DNA from: Balanoglossus misakiensis | Taxonomy: Eukaryota > Hemichordata | NCBI GenBank assembly: GCA_040954595.2 | Contig: CM082588.2 | Location: 8,432,001-8,496,000, forward strand | DNA: 64,000 bases | Direction: 5' to 3' | In this document: positions 50,601 through 59,440 of the stretch, one piece after another | Layout: the number at the start of each line of letters is the position of its first letter | Numbering within the stretch: the stretch's first letter is position 1 | Program-made: the position numbers and the translations under genes | The notes under the pieces: generated by a model | Told to the model about the DNA's origin: nothing | The model's input: only the letters and a program-made list of their open reading frames with translations | Databases searched by the model: none

Positions 50601-53006
50601 ATGCTCTTTGACTTTTGGTAAATCGTTTTCAGAGCTGCTGTTGTTGATTATCTCATTTTCGATGAGTTCAACTTGGTCTGGAGTCAAGGTTGGACCGGAC
50701 ACCTCCAGGCTAACTTCGATTTTCCCTAAAATAACATCACTATATTAGATTCAGTGTTTGGGTCTCTTTTCCAAAGTTACTGTTTCATATTTACTTTTTC
50801 GAAATGCAAGTACACAATATGCAAAATACCGATTTTCGATTAGACCAAACAGAGCTACTGACCGCCAATAAGCGATGTTTTTAAATCGTGACAAGTTGCA
50901 TCTATTCCTTATCATATTGTGATTCTTGAATGATTTTAACTTTAATAACCACTATCTGAATTCATCTTCTGAAACAAGAATCTCCATCCTCATGATAGTC
51001 CGGTATGCGAAGGTCTTCAGTTATAGAGGAGAACCATTTGATTTCTGGAAAGGGGGTGGACTGTGTCAGCAGGTTTTTTCCAGTCACTGTAGGCCTACAG
51101 CAGTTTTTTCGATTGTCTGTTTCCCCTTTACTTAGGCCTAAAGTCACTGCAGAAGCAATCACATTTTCTCGTCATCATCATGCCAACAATTCTTCCTCCA
51201 AAAAAAACCATCCACCCCTAGAAATCAAATGGTTCTTCCCTGATTTCATTAGTTGAAATGGCCGTCAATTATGCAATAGGATATAGCCTACCCAGCTTAG
51301 ATTTGAGAGTGTCTTCATGCGTTTGTCCAGCACCAGGATTTTGTTGGCCACCTTCACCAGTTTTATTCAAATCACCACTTTCTGGTCTATTGTTACTTGG
51401 GAGATCTTCAACCTGATTTTCTTTTTCGCTTCTACCGGAATTGGAGACTCTTTGTCCTTGGTCACGAAATGTTTCCTCTTCCCCTAGGGACGGGTGTGAA
51501 AAACTCAATTTACTATCACATTCACACTAATTGCACAAATGTTTCACATTTAAATTGATTCTGGTAAAACATTCAATTGCTTTTGTGTATTAAAATGCAT
51601 TTTATGCACCGGTAAATCACTGAGAGGCAAACATGTGGCTGTATAATATGTTAATATATTGTCATATTGTCATAACTGTGTGTTGTCCAAAGCAACGTAT
51701 ACAGTGCGTGCAACATTCTCTTTATCTATCGCTATTTACCTTTGGAAGGCTCCTCTGCAGGGTCATCGCATTCTGTAGGACAAAATACACATTCCAACAA
51801 CTTGGTGTGATGGTCAGCAATAACACCATTCTCAGCGGATATTTGAAGTGCCGTCTTCAGTTCTTGTGCCGCATTCTTTGCACGGCCATATTCACTTAGG
51901 ATATCCATGATAGCACATACCCACTTTTCTTTTCCGCTGTCAAGACTTTCGCTCGGTCCTACGTCACAAGTTTGTACACCAATGGAGGGGAAGTGTTCCT
52001 TTAGGAATGTTGCCAGACCTGATTGCTCTGGATGTAGTGTAGGCACACCAGCAGTGCAGGATAGAAGACCGAATACACCAAATGGGTCTCCTTTAGTTGT
52101 GCAATTTATCACGATGTCACACTGCTTCAAATCGTTCTCTAACTGGCTTATCGATGCGTTGTTTGGATACATGTGGATATTCAATCGATCGGACATTGTC
52201 ATCCTCTCAAGCCTCTGTTGACATTCCTCACACGGTTCAGAGGATACATATCCTCTTAACTTCCACTTGATTTGCGTAGAGAAATACTTGTATATGTCAG
52301 CAACTTTCCCCATGCCACGCGCTACTGCTTCAAATTCTTCCAGGTCACGCAGCCCTGTTATGGTATGTACAGATAGGACATTGATGGTTTTACGTAAACC
52401 GGTTTTATTCACGGAAAGATTGCCGACGTCTTTCTTCATGCAGGGAATGTATGCAACGTGCTCCACTTGTGAGTTTAACAAAGGTTGAATCTTCACTTCA
52501 AACTCCTCATATACTGATGGTCCAACGGAGAGACTAACTGAGCACTTTTTTGCATATTCCAGCATTTCATCATCTTTGGCAGCCAAGTCTGAAGGATCTA
52601 GGTTCATGTTTTCCGGTGTGTCAGAATAGACAGGAACAAAACTCGCAGTTGGAAAAACCTCTGCTTGAATACTCTTTGCTGTACCTGCAGTTCCATCCTT
52701 ACAAGCAGTACCGTATATGGTCGTAATTGGGTGATATTTCATTAACTGTTGAAAATAGTGTTCGTGTAAAATTAACCAATCACTTGTCGGCTTCCCCTCT
52801 TTGATTGGGAGAATCAACTCCACTCTATGACGCCTTGCTTCTTCAACTTCTTTGTCAGAAGCCTGTAACGCCATGAAGTAAACCTGGTTGTTTTCAACAG
52901 CAAGATCGATGGCCAATTGTCTCTCAGTAAGACATGTTGCAATATTGCGATTTCTCGGCCACCATTCCTCTCCGACAACCAACAGACGGTTCACCATCTG
53001 TGCCAT
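37450..53006 (-). CDS. Gene 2: GT-B / TRADD-N / (domain-coil)x2 / IFIT-like TPR fusion protein (10 coding exons, 1590 aa)
   Basis: Coding exons in transcript order are 53006-51740, 51483-51292, 50725-50342, 50110-50024, 48639-48325, 48018-47560, 47079-46765, 46462-46046, 45462-45350 and 38673-37450, totalling 4773 nt with one continuous frame. Domain order equals gene 1, except that the unknown-domain exon and coiled-coil exon occur twice. The intron before the last exon is about 6.7 kb because a stack of transposons landed in it. The exons themselves are undamaged, so the gene may still function. The ATG at 53006 follows an acceptor (AATTAG|AA), implying an upstream 5' UTR exon. Splicing across the long intron has not been shown. 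Confidence 0.72.
39642..40585 (-). pseudogene. DIRS tyrosine recombinase, broken near 40320-40340
   Basis: The N-terminal core-binding part (TFAQSTKASYAVHRKAYLEF, RYVVYLARRLKVSSIRQYLN) runs to a stop at 40322. The catalytic part continues in another frame from about 40334: GLFRKSNVLPPSLKLF, then HSFRRGGASWALQCGISPEL and GDWKSDSFRKYLHP, with His, Arg and the Tyr nucleophile in place. A short deletion plus frame change lies exactly at a perfect palindrome (40329-40353). No intact recombinase can be made. Confidence 0.7.
40329..40353. repeat. Perfect palindrome at the recombinase break
   Basis: AGTATCTTAAC, AAT, GTTAAGATACT: 11-base arms and a 3-base loop, next to the frame break. It may mark the deletion event. 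Confidence 0.5.
40564..42228 (-). CDS. DIRS reverse transcriptase / RNase H
   Basis: Open frame read from the slip site without an ATG. RT motifs are IPKPNSSEIRLIHDCSQPHG (near 41900), SYLAKVDLKSAYRSVKIHP, LPFGAKLSPSIFHRL and the catalytic VVYLDDFLIV (near 41550). The RNase H part shows the first Asp in DVHMDASNLASGIFY (near 41060), an HKEVLSIILAARRW helix, an IFTDSTVAMACINH strand (near 40870) and PGKDNDIPDAISRLHQ. It overlaps the recombinase frame by 22 bases, as in other DIRS/Ngaro elements. No stop interrupts it. Confidence 0.8.
   Translation of the reverse strand, partial: KLLKESLPNSSLPNPPTTEFSLNYSVWQSELKNDPDADFLLNGIRDGFRIIDNSSNLQPAHTRNYKSATETARQQVEAQLRSEIAEGHYAVTSQRPTIISALGAIPKPNSSEIRLIHDCSQPHGKAVNDYATDQHFQYQSLDDAIKLISPGSYLAKVDLKSAYRSVKIHPSNFPATGLEWTFQGQTHPTYLYDTRLPFGAKLSPSIFHRLTQSVRRMMARRGIDAMVVYLDDFLIVAPDYNSCLEALNTLLRLLRQLGFRIAWKKVDGPTQRLVFLGVEIDTLQLTLSLPPQKLTDLYKLLLTFSMRKRASRRQLETLTGKLAWACRVIKGGRTFLRRILSQLNKLRCSSHKMLLSKDFHLDIKWWLQCLPLFNGATKFIDPRPITDVHMDASNLASGIFYKGDWQYTRWSCDWPEVASLHINHKEVLSIILAARRWAKHWTNSTVHIFTDSTVAMACINHGTSRNPAVMAALRDLFWLSVRYNFNMRAMHVPGKDNDIPDAISRLHQAGQAWRLYSLLCSHYSPAVPFSDFIATFYNHMSPTTALFLCPQIPN
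42219..43466 (-). CDS. DIRS gag-like protein (415 aa)
   Basis: The frame from ATG at 43466 encodes a nucleocapsid-type protein. The N-terminal helical segment (ENDLTPDTIARLSTAGFVTM) resembles SAM-like folds seen in DIRS gag. The middle is Thr/Asn-rich, and near the C-terminus a CCCH zinc finger (CLGFNKGNCKFGPTCNYAH) is followed by a second Cys/His group. The stop at 42219 lies four bases after an AAAAAAC heptamer (42231-42225) that could move ribosomes into the pol frame. Confidence 0.7.
   Translation of the reverse strand: MDPSGMLTLNLTPRSQRSLVEEGNSVPETSPEVQHWATENDLTPDTIARLSTAGFVTMKSIRLIQAEHIQMLEIEPMAQRCLLEEAINHLNRSTSSNTTDSRPPQHSTGGSTPLDSDATRSEVRGSNMAATIDNNTETDRLLQQLLNQPPTNPTAAPAGTTPLQSLLNTLLDSRTLNNSCNTANQPRADLNPRVYMQTKDKGEKYADILDYLSLGDRVTEQTVISTGENGTRLVLESDSRKPRLESVSPSQWMGANVAILYEKIENGSLQGNGILNYLAYTRKISQLANRYTWSSVIQYDREYRQYQANHNFEWGADISHLTKVHLREKLQFPPSNKGVTQQSGKSYTQAEGKAARSPAPIDTQSGKPICLGFNKGNCKFGPTCNYAHVCLDASCRKAHPRTAHDGTPSSSSKNF
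42225..42231 (-). promoter_or_regulatory. Candidate -1 ribosomal frameshift site (A AAA AAC)
   Basis: The heptamer lies in the gag frame as A AAA AAC, with the gag stop two codons later. The reverse transcriptase frame is exactly -1 and is open without an ATG from upstream of this point. This is the canonical X XXY YYZ arrangement. A downstream pseudoknot was not checked. Confidence 0.55.
43827..44334. other. Internal sequence of the TTAA element
   Basis: No transposase or other gene is seen between the DIRS right end and the right inverted repeat; a 112-codon open frame at 43950 has no recognisable features. Confidence 0.4.
45350..45462 (-). CDS. Gene 2 exon 9: IFIT N-terminal CHFTW exon
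   Basis: 113 nt with acceptor AATTTTCAG and donor TTTGAG|GTGAGG. Encodes the conserved LQRFPCHFTWKLEEFCD segment. The alternative ATG-led frame of this exon contains a stop in gene 2 but not in genes 1 and 3, which confirms that the CHFTW frame is the real one. Confidence 0.7.
46046..46462 (-). CDS. Gene 2 exon 8: coiled coil, second copy (type B)
   Basis: 417 nt of the shorter B-type coil (LLQSKKMEYTILKGKSEESE, SSETQSSKLLTTNTKLKDN), the form used by gene 3. Donor GAAG|GTAATG. Confidence 0.6.
46765..47079 (-). CDS. Gene 2 exon 7: unknown domain, second copy (type A)
   Basis: 315 nt; contains MVALEVVRHVYATRQNRIG and ends FRYEREG like gene 1, with the gene 1-type acceptor ACCTGCAG. This and the next exon form the extra pair produced by local duplication of 45690-47215. 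Confidence 0.65.
47560..48018 (-). CDS. Gene 2 exon 6: coiled coil, first copy (type A)
   Basis: 459 nt of the A-type coil, as in gene 1: SQRLKEMLKSSENQSSKLTM followed by repeated LKEENQ / IKLKGKN heptads. Donor at GAAG|GTAATG. The frame read beyond this diverges from the other copies, which supports the splice site. Confidence 0.6.
48325..48639 (-). CDS. Gene 2 exon 5: unknown domain, first copy (type B)
   Basis: 315 nt. Starts DDKSAVVAVETDRSVYATRQ, which is the form found in gene 3 rather than gene 1. The acceptor (TGAATGTAG) is also the gene 3 type. Donor GAAG|GTTAGT, phase 1. Confidence 0.65.
48803..49967. mobile_element. Intronic repeat with GGGCCCAAGC inverted ends and three internal modules
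   Basis: Insertion in the intron between gene 2 exons 4 and 5; the matching gene 3 intron near 61940 lacks it. GGGCCCAAGC (48826) and its complement (49954-49963) lie near the ends. Inside, a module of about 220-240 bases (GGTCACCCAAAATTTGGGCA ... TAATTAATGAG) repeats three times. No coding capacity. The start GCTGCAAGCAGCGATGACGG is of a kind also seen in repeats of other chordates; the family is not assigned. Confidence 0.6.
50024..50110 (-). CDS. Gene 2 exon 4: Cys-rich mini-exon
   Basis: 87 nt encoding GYVPEVKSSEVCGLCGEKCT and nine more residues; the CxxCxxxC cluster is kept. Acceptor ATTATAG, donor CAAG|GTAATT. Confidence 0.65.
50342..50725 (-). CDS. Gene 2 exon 3: TRADD-N-like domain
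   Basis: 128 codons with helices LTPDQVELIENEI and LPKVKEHLNSVGN, strand IEEIKRGSLHVVLVCQTS and the helix VERLWRDYRQGILGDLF. Acceptor TTTTAG. The donor is GAAG|GCAAGT, a GC-AG intron also seen in gene 3 but GT in gene 1. Confidence 0.7.
51292..51483 (-). CDS. Gene 2 exon 2: low-complexity linker
   Basis: 192 nt, phase 1 on both sides (acceptor TCCCTAG, donor CTGG|GTAGGC). Rich in Asn, Gly, Gln, Glu and Ser, including ESGDLNKTGEGGQQNPGAGQ. Composition is conserved with genes 1 and 3, sequence only partly. Confidence 0.6.
51740..53006 (-). CDS. Gene 2 exon 1: GT4-like GT-B domain
   Basis: 422 codons plus one base. The start of the fold reads NRLLVVGEEWWPRNRNIAT and the C-terminal motif is TTKGDPFGVFGLLSCTAGVP, with Asp and Leu where active GT4 enzymes have the two Glu of EX7E. 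It ends at AAAG|GTAAAT, phase 1. Upstream ATGs are not in frame across the acceptor, so this ATG is chosen. Confidence 0.7.
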
Positions 53007-53007
53007 T

Positions 53008-56000
53008 TCTAATTGAGAATAAAATATGTTCGTGTTTATACAATATTTCCACGCCTCGTCGAAAGAGGAATGCTATGGAAGGTACAATCATTATTGCTGC
53101 AGACTCGTTGGCCTGCCACTTTGTGGATTGTCTGTCTCACAAAGCTCCGAGTGAGGGGTAATATTTCGGATTCGCCGAAACAGTGGATGTTGTAATGGAC
53201 ACACGTGTTGATACACGAAACATTTAAAACCCAGCTTTTCTTAAATAAGGTAAATGAATAGGAAAGGTCGCAGGTCACTATTTTGAGGTCTTGATATTTT
53301 ATAATATGGCACTTTATAAGTCGCCTGTTCGTTTGTCTTAAATTCTACTATTAACAATTTTGTCAACCCATTTTGTAAGAATATGTGTTGCATGTGTACT
53401 GCCGTTTAAGTCGTTGTTGCCAGCAAAATAAAACTGGCATTTTCCACGTGATATGAATATGAGATAAAATATTCCCTGCTGAAAGAGTGTTAAAGTGAAC
53501 ACTTCGCGTTTTCATCACGACTAATACTAAAAGAAAACTGCATTGATACATCGCGGTATTGTACGTTGTAAACTAGTCACTGGTATTTTCATGAGTACAT
53601 ATGCAAATGACAATAACATGGAATACTTTCTACTTGTAAACATTGAACGTCATGAATGCTAGAGCGGTGCATTATGACCAGTGAAACGCGGTGATTATAT
53701 CATTACTTGGTTTGTTATATGCTTGATCCTACCAACTCTCTTCAGTATAGAATAACATATTTAGTTGTCGACCTTAAAACAACGAAAATTACTCGTTATC
53801 GCCAGTTTTCTAGAATTGCAGATGCAATCTCTCGCTGGCGACACTGAATAACTGACCCAAGATGACTTCATTTGCATACTAATGACTACTTAACTTGGCC
53901 AAAAAACAGACCGTCGGCGGGTTGCTTATGACTGTCGCGTCAATCTACATAAAATCAAGACGAAACGATCGAAACTTTCAATTTTCGAGACAATAATAAT
54001 AACAGACTTCCATGCCATCTGCATACTTTTTGTGTGGACGGTACAGAAGTGACTCGCTGTGCCGGTCCATATATTTTCCCCATAGAAAACAGTAGCATTG
54101 AGGAGTGCAAGAAAAGTGCTGACTCAGCATTGTCCACAAGGTTTTAGACCATCTTATTTCAAAAATGTTGCATAGGAACTCCCAATTTCTCTCTATTTTT
54201 GTTTTAAAAATTCATTGATATAAAATATAATTTAAAAACAAGAACATTACGATATTACAAAATAAGTAAAACCTTAAAAATGAAACATTTCTGTTCCTCA
54301 GATTTTGGTAGATTTTTAATATGTTATTAAGGAGATTCAATATTACAGAAAACCGTTGATAAACCTTTTGTTGCATTTTTAGGGTAAGGTCCTTTTATTT
54401 CATAAGTGCAGCCAACTATTAGGCCGAACACAGTATATATCAAATCCATACTCTGGTTCATTCTAGGTCACCACCCCCTAAGCGACAATGCGTCATCGAC
54501 CTCCTGTGCAAACAACCAGAAAGAGGTCAGCGATATACACAAAGGGTTTCTCACTCAATTGTGGCATTCCAAAAGTGAAAGAATGTGAAGTGAAAAAGAA
54601 GTCCAACACTCGACTGTCAAATAGTAAAGAATGCGAACATTTATGGTAGACTCAGGTCAAAGGTCATTAGTATTACACTGGTAGCATCGCTCGAAATTCT
54701 GTCGATAAATTCACAGTGTGTACAACAAATTGTTGGAAAATATTTTGATTCAAAAGGTCAACTGAGTTCAGACCAACCTCCCACAAACAGAACAAAACTG
54801 TGCAGATCATGTTACTCATGAGGAAGCACAAAATTATATCACTTCTTTCAAGTCTTTAACGACCTTAAGATTCTAATTCCACATTTCAAACTCCAGAGTA
54901 CGTGACCTAGTATACCATTACATGTTAACGTTTACCCAACCATTTGAAATGTATTTCTCATTTCTTGAAGTCAGTCGATACACATGGCAGCTACATTTTC
55001 TGTACTGAAATCATATTGCACTCTCCCAACTTTAAGATTGTGAACGGCCTGGCCTTAAAAGTTTAGTTTCTCTTTTGCAGACTCATGGTCCAGGTTAGCT
55101 GTTCCGCCGGGGGGAGGTGATATGTTAGTTTCCCCAATCCCCCTCCGGCGGAACAGCTGCGTTTCCACAGCTAGGTCCAGGTCAAAGAAAGTGTACACTA
55201 CCTGTCGGTTTAATGCTTACCTGTTGATTTGCACAGAATCGTGATTCGGTCTAATAGGACGCCCTCCCTTTGTGATTAAATGTGTCCAAGAGTGTCAGTC
55301 ACATCAAGTGAACGCGAGAAATGTGATTCACGGGTGAACAGCTACCGTGTTGTTGACTCGTACAGATTGCGGAAAAGAACAGTTACAGCCACAGCATACT
55401 TTTAGCGACGCCATTGGTGCCAAGCCCAGTTTGACCAAAACGAGGCTGGTTTCCAGGTCATTCGTGACAGGGCACGTGGAGGGGGGGGGGTGTCTATGTT
55501 TGAAGCCTTTTTTACAACAAGCGACTCGGACATGGAGAGGGGGGGGGTGAGCAAGGTAGAGCTGGTTGACGTCGACCCTGCGTTTGCCTGATCGTCTCCT
55601 TTTTGTGAATCTCCAAATAAGGAGAGATGATATAAAATCTATATGCAACTCTGCATAAATTATGATCACTGTTTACGTCTTTTCGTGGGACATTTCATGT
55701 GCAGTAGGCCTATAGGGGCCTAGATCGATTCAATATATGGACTAATTGAATGAATTTAATACATAACGCTAACTGCGTGAAATAGTGGTCGTGACATTTT
55801 ACTCTCAACCAACGATATTTATTTTACACAAAATCATAAACGATGTTTCTTTTACTAAAACAGGCTGTATTGATAACACTAATACTAAGGATTTCATCAT
55901 ATGGCAAGGAACTTCAACAAGAAGCTGCTTTTGACATATGCAAGAAAAATAACAAAATTGGGCAAACGTTATAGACCACAGCTAAAACTTTGATCATAAA

Positions 56001-56459
56001 ACCACCTTGCGCATGCTATTATGTGTTTACCTCAACATTGATTCTGTCGCCCAGTTTTGTTTACAAAATCTCAATCAATTTGACATCAGAGCAGAACGTT
56101 TTCTATTCTGTGCCATTAAATTTTACAAATATCATCCCATAAGCGCATAATCTTATGACTGTACAAGAAATGGCGTGATATGAAAATTACATTACATTGT
56201 ATTTGTTTTCAAATTACATCACTGTATGAAAGAAAAGTCAACAATTTCGCCATAGATCACCCAGAAAGTTTAGCACTATATAGAAGAAGTTCACATTTAT
56301 TTTTTATTGTCCTAACTGGACATCTTGAGTAACATGAACGTTTCTATGCAAATAATTGCAATACAATAAACTTGACAAAAGAAATAAGACAACACACACT
56401 GCACCAAACCTCAAAATGAACCAATGACAATCAAGATATTTACTCTGAAAACCAATCAT
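53008..56459. other. Intergenic region upstream of gene 2
   Basis: About 3.4 kb without a supported gene. It must contain the gene 2 promoter and 5' UTR exon, which I could not place. It includes G-runs near 55481 and 55541 and a GC-rich hairpin at 55097-55158. Scattered open frames up to 113 codons show no features. Confidence 0.45.
55097..55158. repeat. GC-rich hairpin
   Basis: AGCTGTTCCGCCGG at 55097-55110 pairs perfectly with CCGGCGGAACAGCT at 55145-55158 around a 34-base loop. It may be a small foldback element or a structural site. Confidence 0.5.
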
Positions 56460-57796
56460 ATCAAACTGTCGTCAAAACAGGCAATCAACAAATTGGTACT
56501 GTGACACTATAGTTTACACCACAAGAAAACTGCTGATGGTAGCTATGATGTGTCACACAGAAAACTCAATACGTCACACATCACATTCTTTAGTTACCTG
56601 AAATGTTCAAATACTAGTAGTATGGTACAATGGGTATGACTGATCAAATACTTTACACTTGCGTGTCATTATCTTTTCAAACTTGAAAATCCCAATTTAC
56701 CGCCAGCCATCGAAATACACTCACTGAATTGTAAACCACCGATCGTTCGTTGGTCTACAGCATGTGGATAGAAACATGTTCAATATGGCAAAGAACAGTA
56801 AGGGCTTACAAGAAGACTATGTGAATCTGCAGAGGGCGCTATTTTCTCCTGAACCCAAACTTAACAAGACTAGACACAGCTTTCCTTACAAATGAGTCAT
56901 GACACATTTTGTCATCTCTTGGTTCTTACGTTTTTCTAAAAATGAAAAATTTCTGTGACAAAATGAGTTTTTCAAAGTAAAGTATGTACAGTTTTTTACA
57001 ATGTTCAAACAAATGCTTCATTCTAACAAATACAAAAAAAAAAAAACTTTACTGATACAAGAGAAAACTATCTGCATATTGGCGAAATAAATCCAAAAGT
57101 AACGAACAGTGCAAACACAAAAAACTAATTCAAATTCATCTCCTGTAGAGCACACACATGGTTATATGACACACAATTTATATATCCACACACACAATAT
57201 TTACTGTGTTATAGGGAAAGCCAAATAACAAACTGTAAATAATATATATAACGCTTAGAAACATTGACAGCTAGAATTGCCGGTTTTCAAGACAACTCCA
57301 AAACGTTGCTAACAGTCAGAATGAACATTTCAGGAAACATTTCTAAAATAAGACTTTTCACTGCAGTGTATGTAATTGGTTGAAATGTGATGGAAGCAAC
57401 CTCAAGATCGTTACAAATAATTCTTAAAACAAACGGTAACGATTCATCCCTCCATTATTGATTCAAAATGATGTATGCTCACAAATTTGACAGACCAAGC
57501 CACTATCCCTAGCTATACTCAAAGCCACACATGAACGTGTACATTATTGTGAACTTTCAACCTTTGAAGGGTGGGTTTCGGTTGATTGGAACCTACAAAA
57601 TTCATGACACACATATTATTACTATGGACAAACAATATTAGACAAAATTACTGACAACATTCATTTTGCAGGAGGCCTGTGGTTGGTTAACATGCTTGAG
57701 GCTCCCAGGAAATCGTTGTTTTGGGGGATCTCTAAATGAGTTATTTCGATATATTTTCTAATTAGTAATTTTCTTTACTGCTGATTACAAGTTAAA
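56460..57796. repeat. Third block, 3' flank of gene 3
   Basis: Matches 2180-3520 and 35760-37150. The peptide-gene part of the block is absent here, so the third copy starts later in the unit. Confidence 0.65.
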
Positions 57797-58216
57797 TTAT
57801 TTTTTTTTCTGTTCAGATAACCTTGCTTTGTCCTCCGGTGCATACTTACCCCAGCAATACTCCAGACCACAGGCTTCTGTTATGTTTAGGTATTTCAGTG
57901 CATTGGCAGAGTCGCCTTGTGCTTGGTAAACGTGGGCAAGATTATAACATGCCCATAGTATGTGATATGGGTCACGGAGGGTGCTGATCAGATGAGTATA
58001 TATTTCACCAATCTGATTAAAATCAGATGTAGGGAACGGCGACTTGTTTTTTTTATGCTGTCGCCTGTGAGGCGACAGCATAAAAAAACCAAGTCGCCGT
58101 TCCCTACATCTGATTTTAATCAGATTGATATTTCACATGCATCACTGTAATTATTCAATAATGCGAGGACATGAGCCTTGAAAAGAGACGTGGTGGGATA
58201 CAATTCGTAATTTTCT
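57797..58216 (-). pseudogene. Vestigial terminal TPR segment downstream of gene 3, split by a foldback element
   Basis: Same vestige as 37149-37449 (SDACEI, IYTHLISTLRDPYHI, YQAQGDSANALKYLN), interrupted by the insertion at 58009-58127. It lies past the gene 3 stop in a different frame and is presumably untranslated. Confidence 0.55.
58009..58127. mobile_element. 119-bp foldback MITE with 9-bp target duplication
   Basis: Arms of 57 bases (CAATCTGATTAAAATCAGAT...) differ at one position and surround a 5-base TGTGA loop. ATATTTCAC flanks both sides (58000-58008 and 58128-58136). The gene 2 counterpart near 37365 has one ATATTTCAC and no insert. A 9-bp duplication suggests a Mutator-like source. 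Confidence 0.8.
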
Positions 58217-59440
58217 TTATTGCTGATTGCAAAATTGGACCCGTTTCTTTTGTTGAGGGGGCTTTGTTTTCGCTTCCCGTGCCATTTTAGCGCAGGCATA
58301 ATCCAGACCACACTCTTCTGCTTTGTTCATGTATTTCAGTGCATTGGCAGAGTCGCCTTTTGCTTGGTAAACTTCGGCAAGACGATAACATGCCCATGAT
58401 ATGTAATATGGGTCACGGAGGGTGCTGATCAGATGGGTACATATTTCACATGCATCACTGTACTGTTTCAAGTATGTGAGGGCAACGGCCTTCTGGAGAG
58501 AAGCAGCGGGATACAAACCACCTGCATATGCAACTGCTTTGTCGAGACACTCTATGGCTTTTAACAGGCACTGATGATTGCTTTCTATCGGATTGTGTCG
58601 GTATTTGGCCATGTATGTGACTCCTAGGTTCCACGCGAATAATGGATTGTCTGGATCTTGTGCTGCAGCATTGTGAATAACTTGCAGTGCTTTTTCGAAG
58701 TCTGGAACATTGCTGTCGCAATAATAACGACGTGCATAAATCACCTCGAAATTGGATAAAGGGGTTAATTCGAGTGCTTTCTGGGTGAGTTGACCTGCTT
58801 CTTCATAGCGACCTTCTTTGAGTGACAGGTCACTTAAAAGTGCCAAAGCATAGCTGTGATGGGCATTTTTCTTAAGAACTCTCTCAAGCAAATTTCTTTC
58901 TCGTGCCATTATTTCTAAGGCTTCCTTACATTTTGAGCTTCCATAGACACGAGAAAGTTTGTGTGAAAGAATGAATGCTTGCCAAAGCAGCCAATCTGTT
59001 TGTTCTGGAAGTTCTACTAAAGCACGATCAAAGCTATCAACTCCCTCATCACACATTTTCTTGACAAAATAAGTTAGAGAGGTTCCCTTGTGAGCATATA
59101 CATACGCTTTCTGTTTCCCTGACAATTTATCAAGTGACAAAGTTGCTATCAACTTAAGCGTTTCATCAACTCTCTCCATCTCACCCGACATGAAATGAAC
59201 CCATGCTTTATCTGCAAGAAGAACCAACTTATCACCAAGTGGACCATCGTCGTCACCATCACAGCTGTCAAGTTCTTTCTGGTTGTCGGTGAGGGCGTCA
59301 TCAAACCACTTCAAAGCGGCGCTTGGATCTCTCTTGTCTTCTGATCTCAGTTTGGACACGTACAGGTAACCTTTGATAGCTTTATGGGGAACTGGAGAGA
59401 ACTCCTGGTTGTGATGTTTAAGGTTGCTGTCCAAATCACA
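58217..59440 (-). CDS. Gene 3 exon 8: IFIT-like TPR array
   Basis: 408 codons including the stop, acceptor CTTACAG. Same TPR-type repeats and the same PPQQKKRVQFCNQQ tail as gene 2. Confidence 0.8.
   Translation of the reverse strand, partial: CDLDSNLKHHNQEFSPVPHKAIKGYLYVSKLRSEDKRDPSAALKWFDDALTDNQKELDSCDGDDDGPLGDKLVLLADKAWVHFMSGEMERVDETLKLIATLSLDKLSGKQKAYVYAHKGTSLTYFVKKMCDEGVDSFDRALVELPEQTDWLLWQAFILSHKLSRVYGSSKCKEALEIMARERNLLERVLKKNAHHSYALALLSDLSLKEGRYEEAGQLTQKALELTPLSNFEVIYARRYYCDSNVPDFEKALQVIHNAAAQDPDNPLFAWNLGVTYMAKYRHNPIESNHQCLLKAIECLDKAVAYAGGLYPAASLQKAVALTYLKQYSDACEICTHLISTLRDPYYISWACYRLAEVYQAKGDSANALKYMNKAEECGLDYACAKMAREAKTKPPQQKKRVQFCNQQ

Noticed and set aside
55328-55669. 113-codon minus-strand frame in the intergenic region
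   Set aside because: Low-complexity Pro/His stretches generated by G-runs, no homologue in the other blocks.
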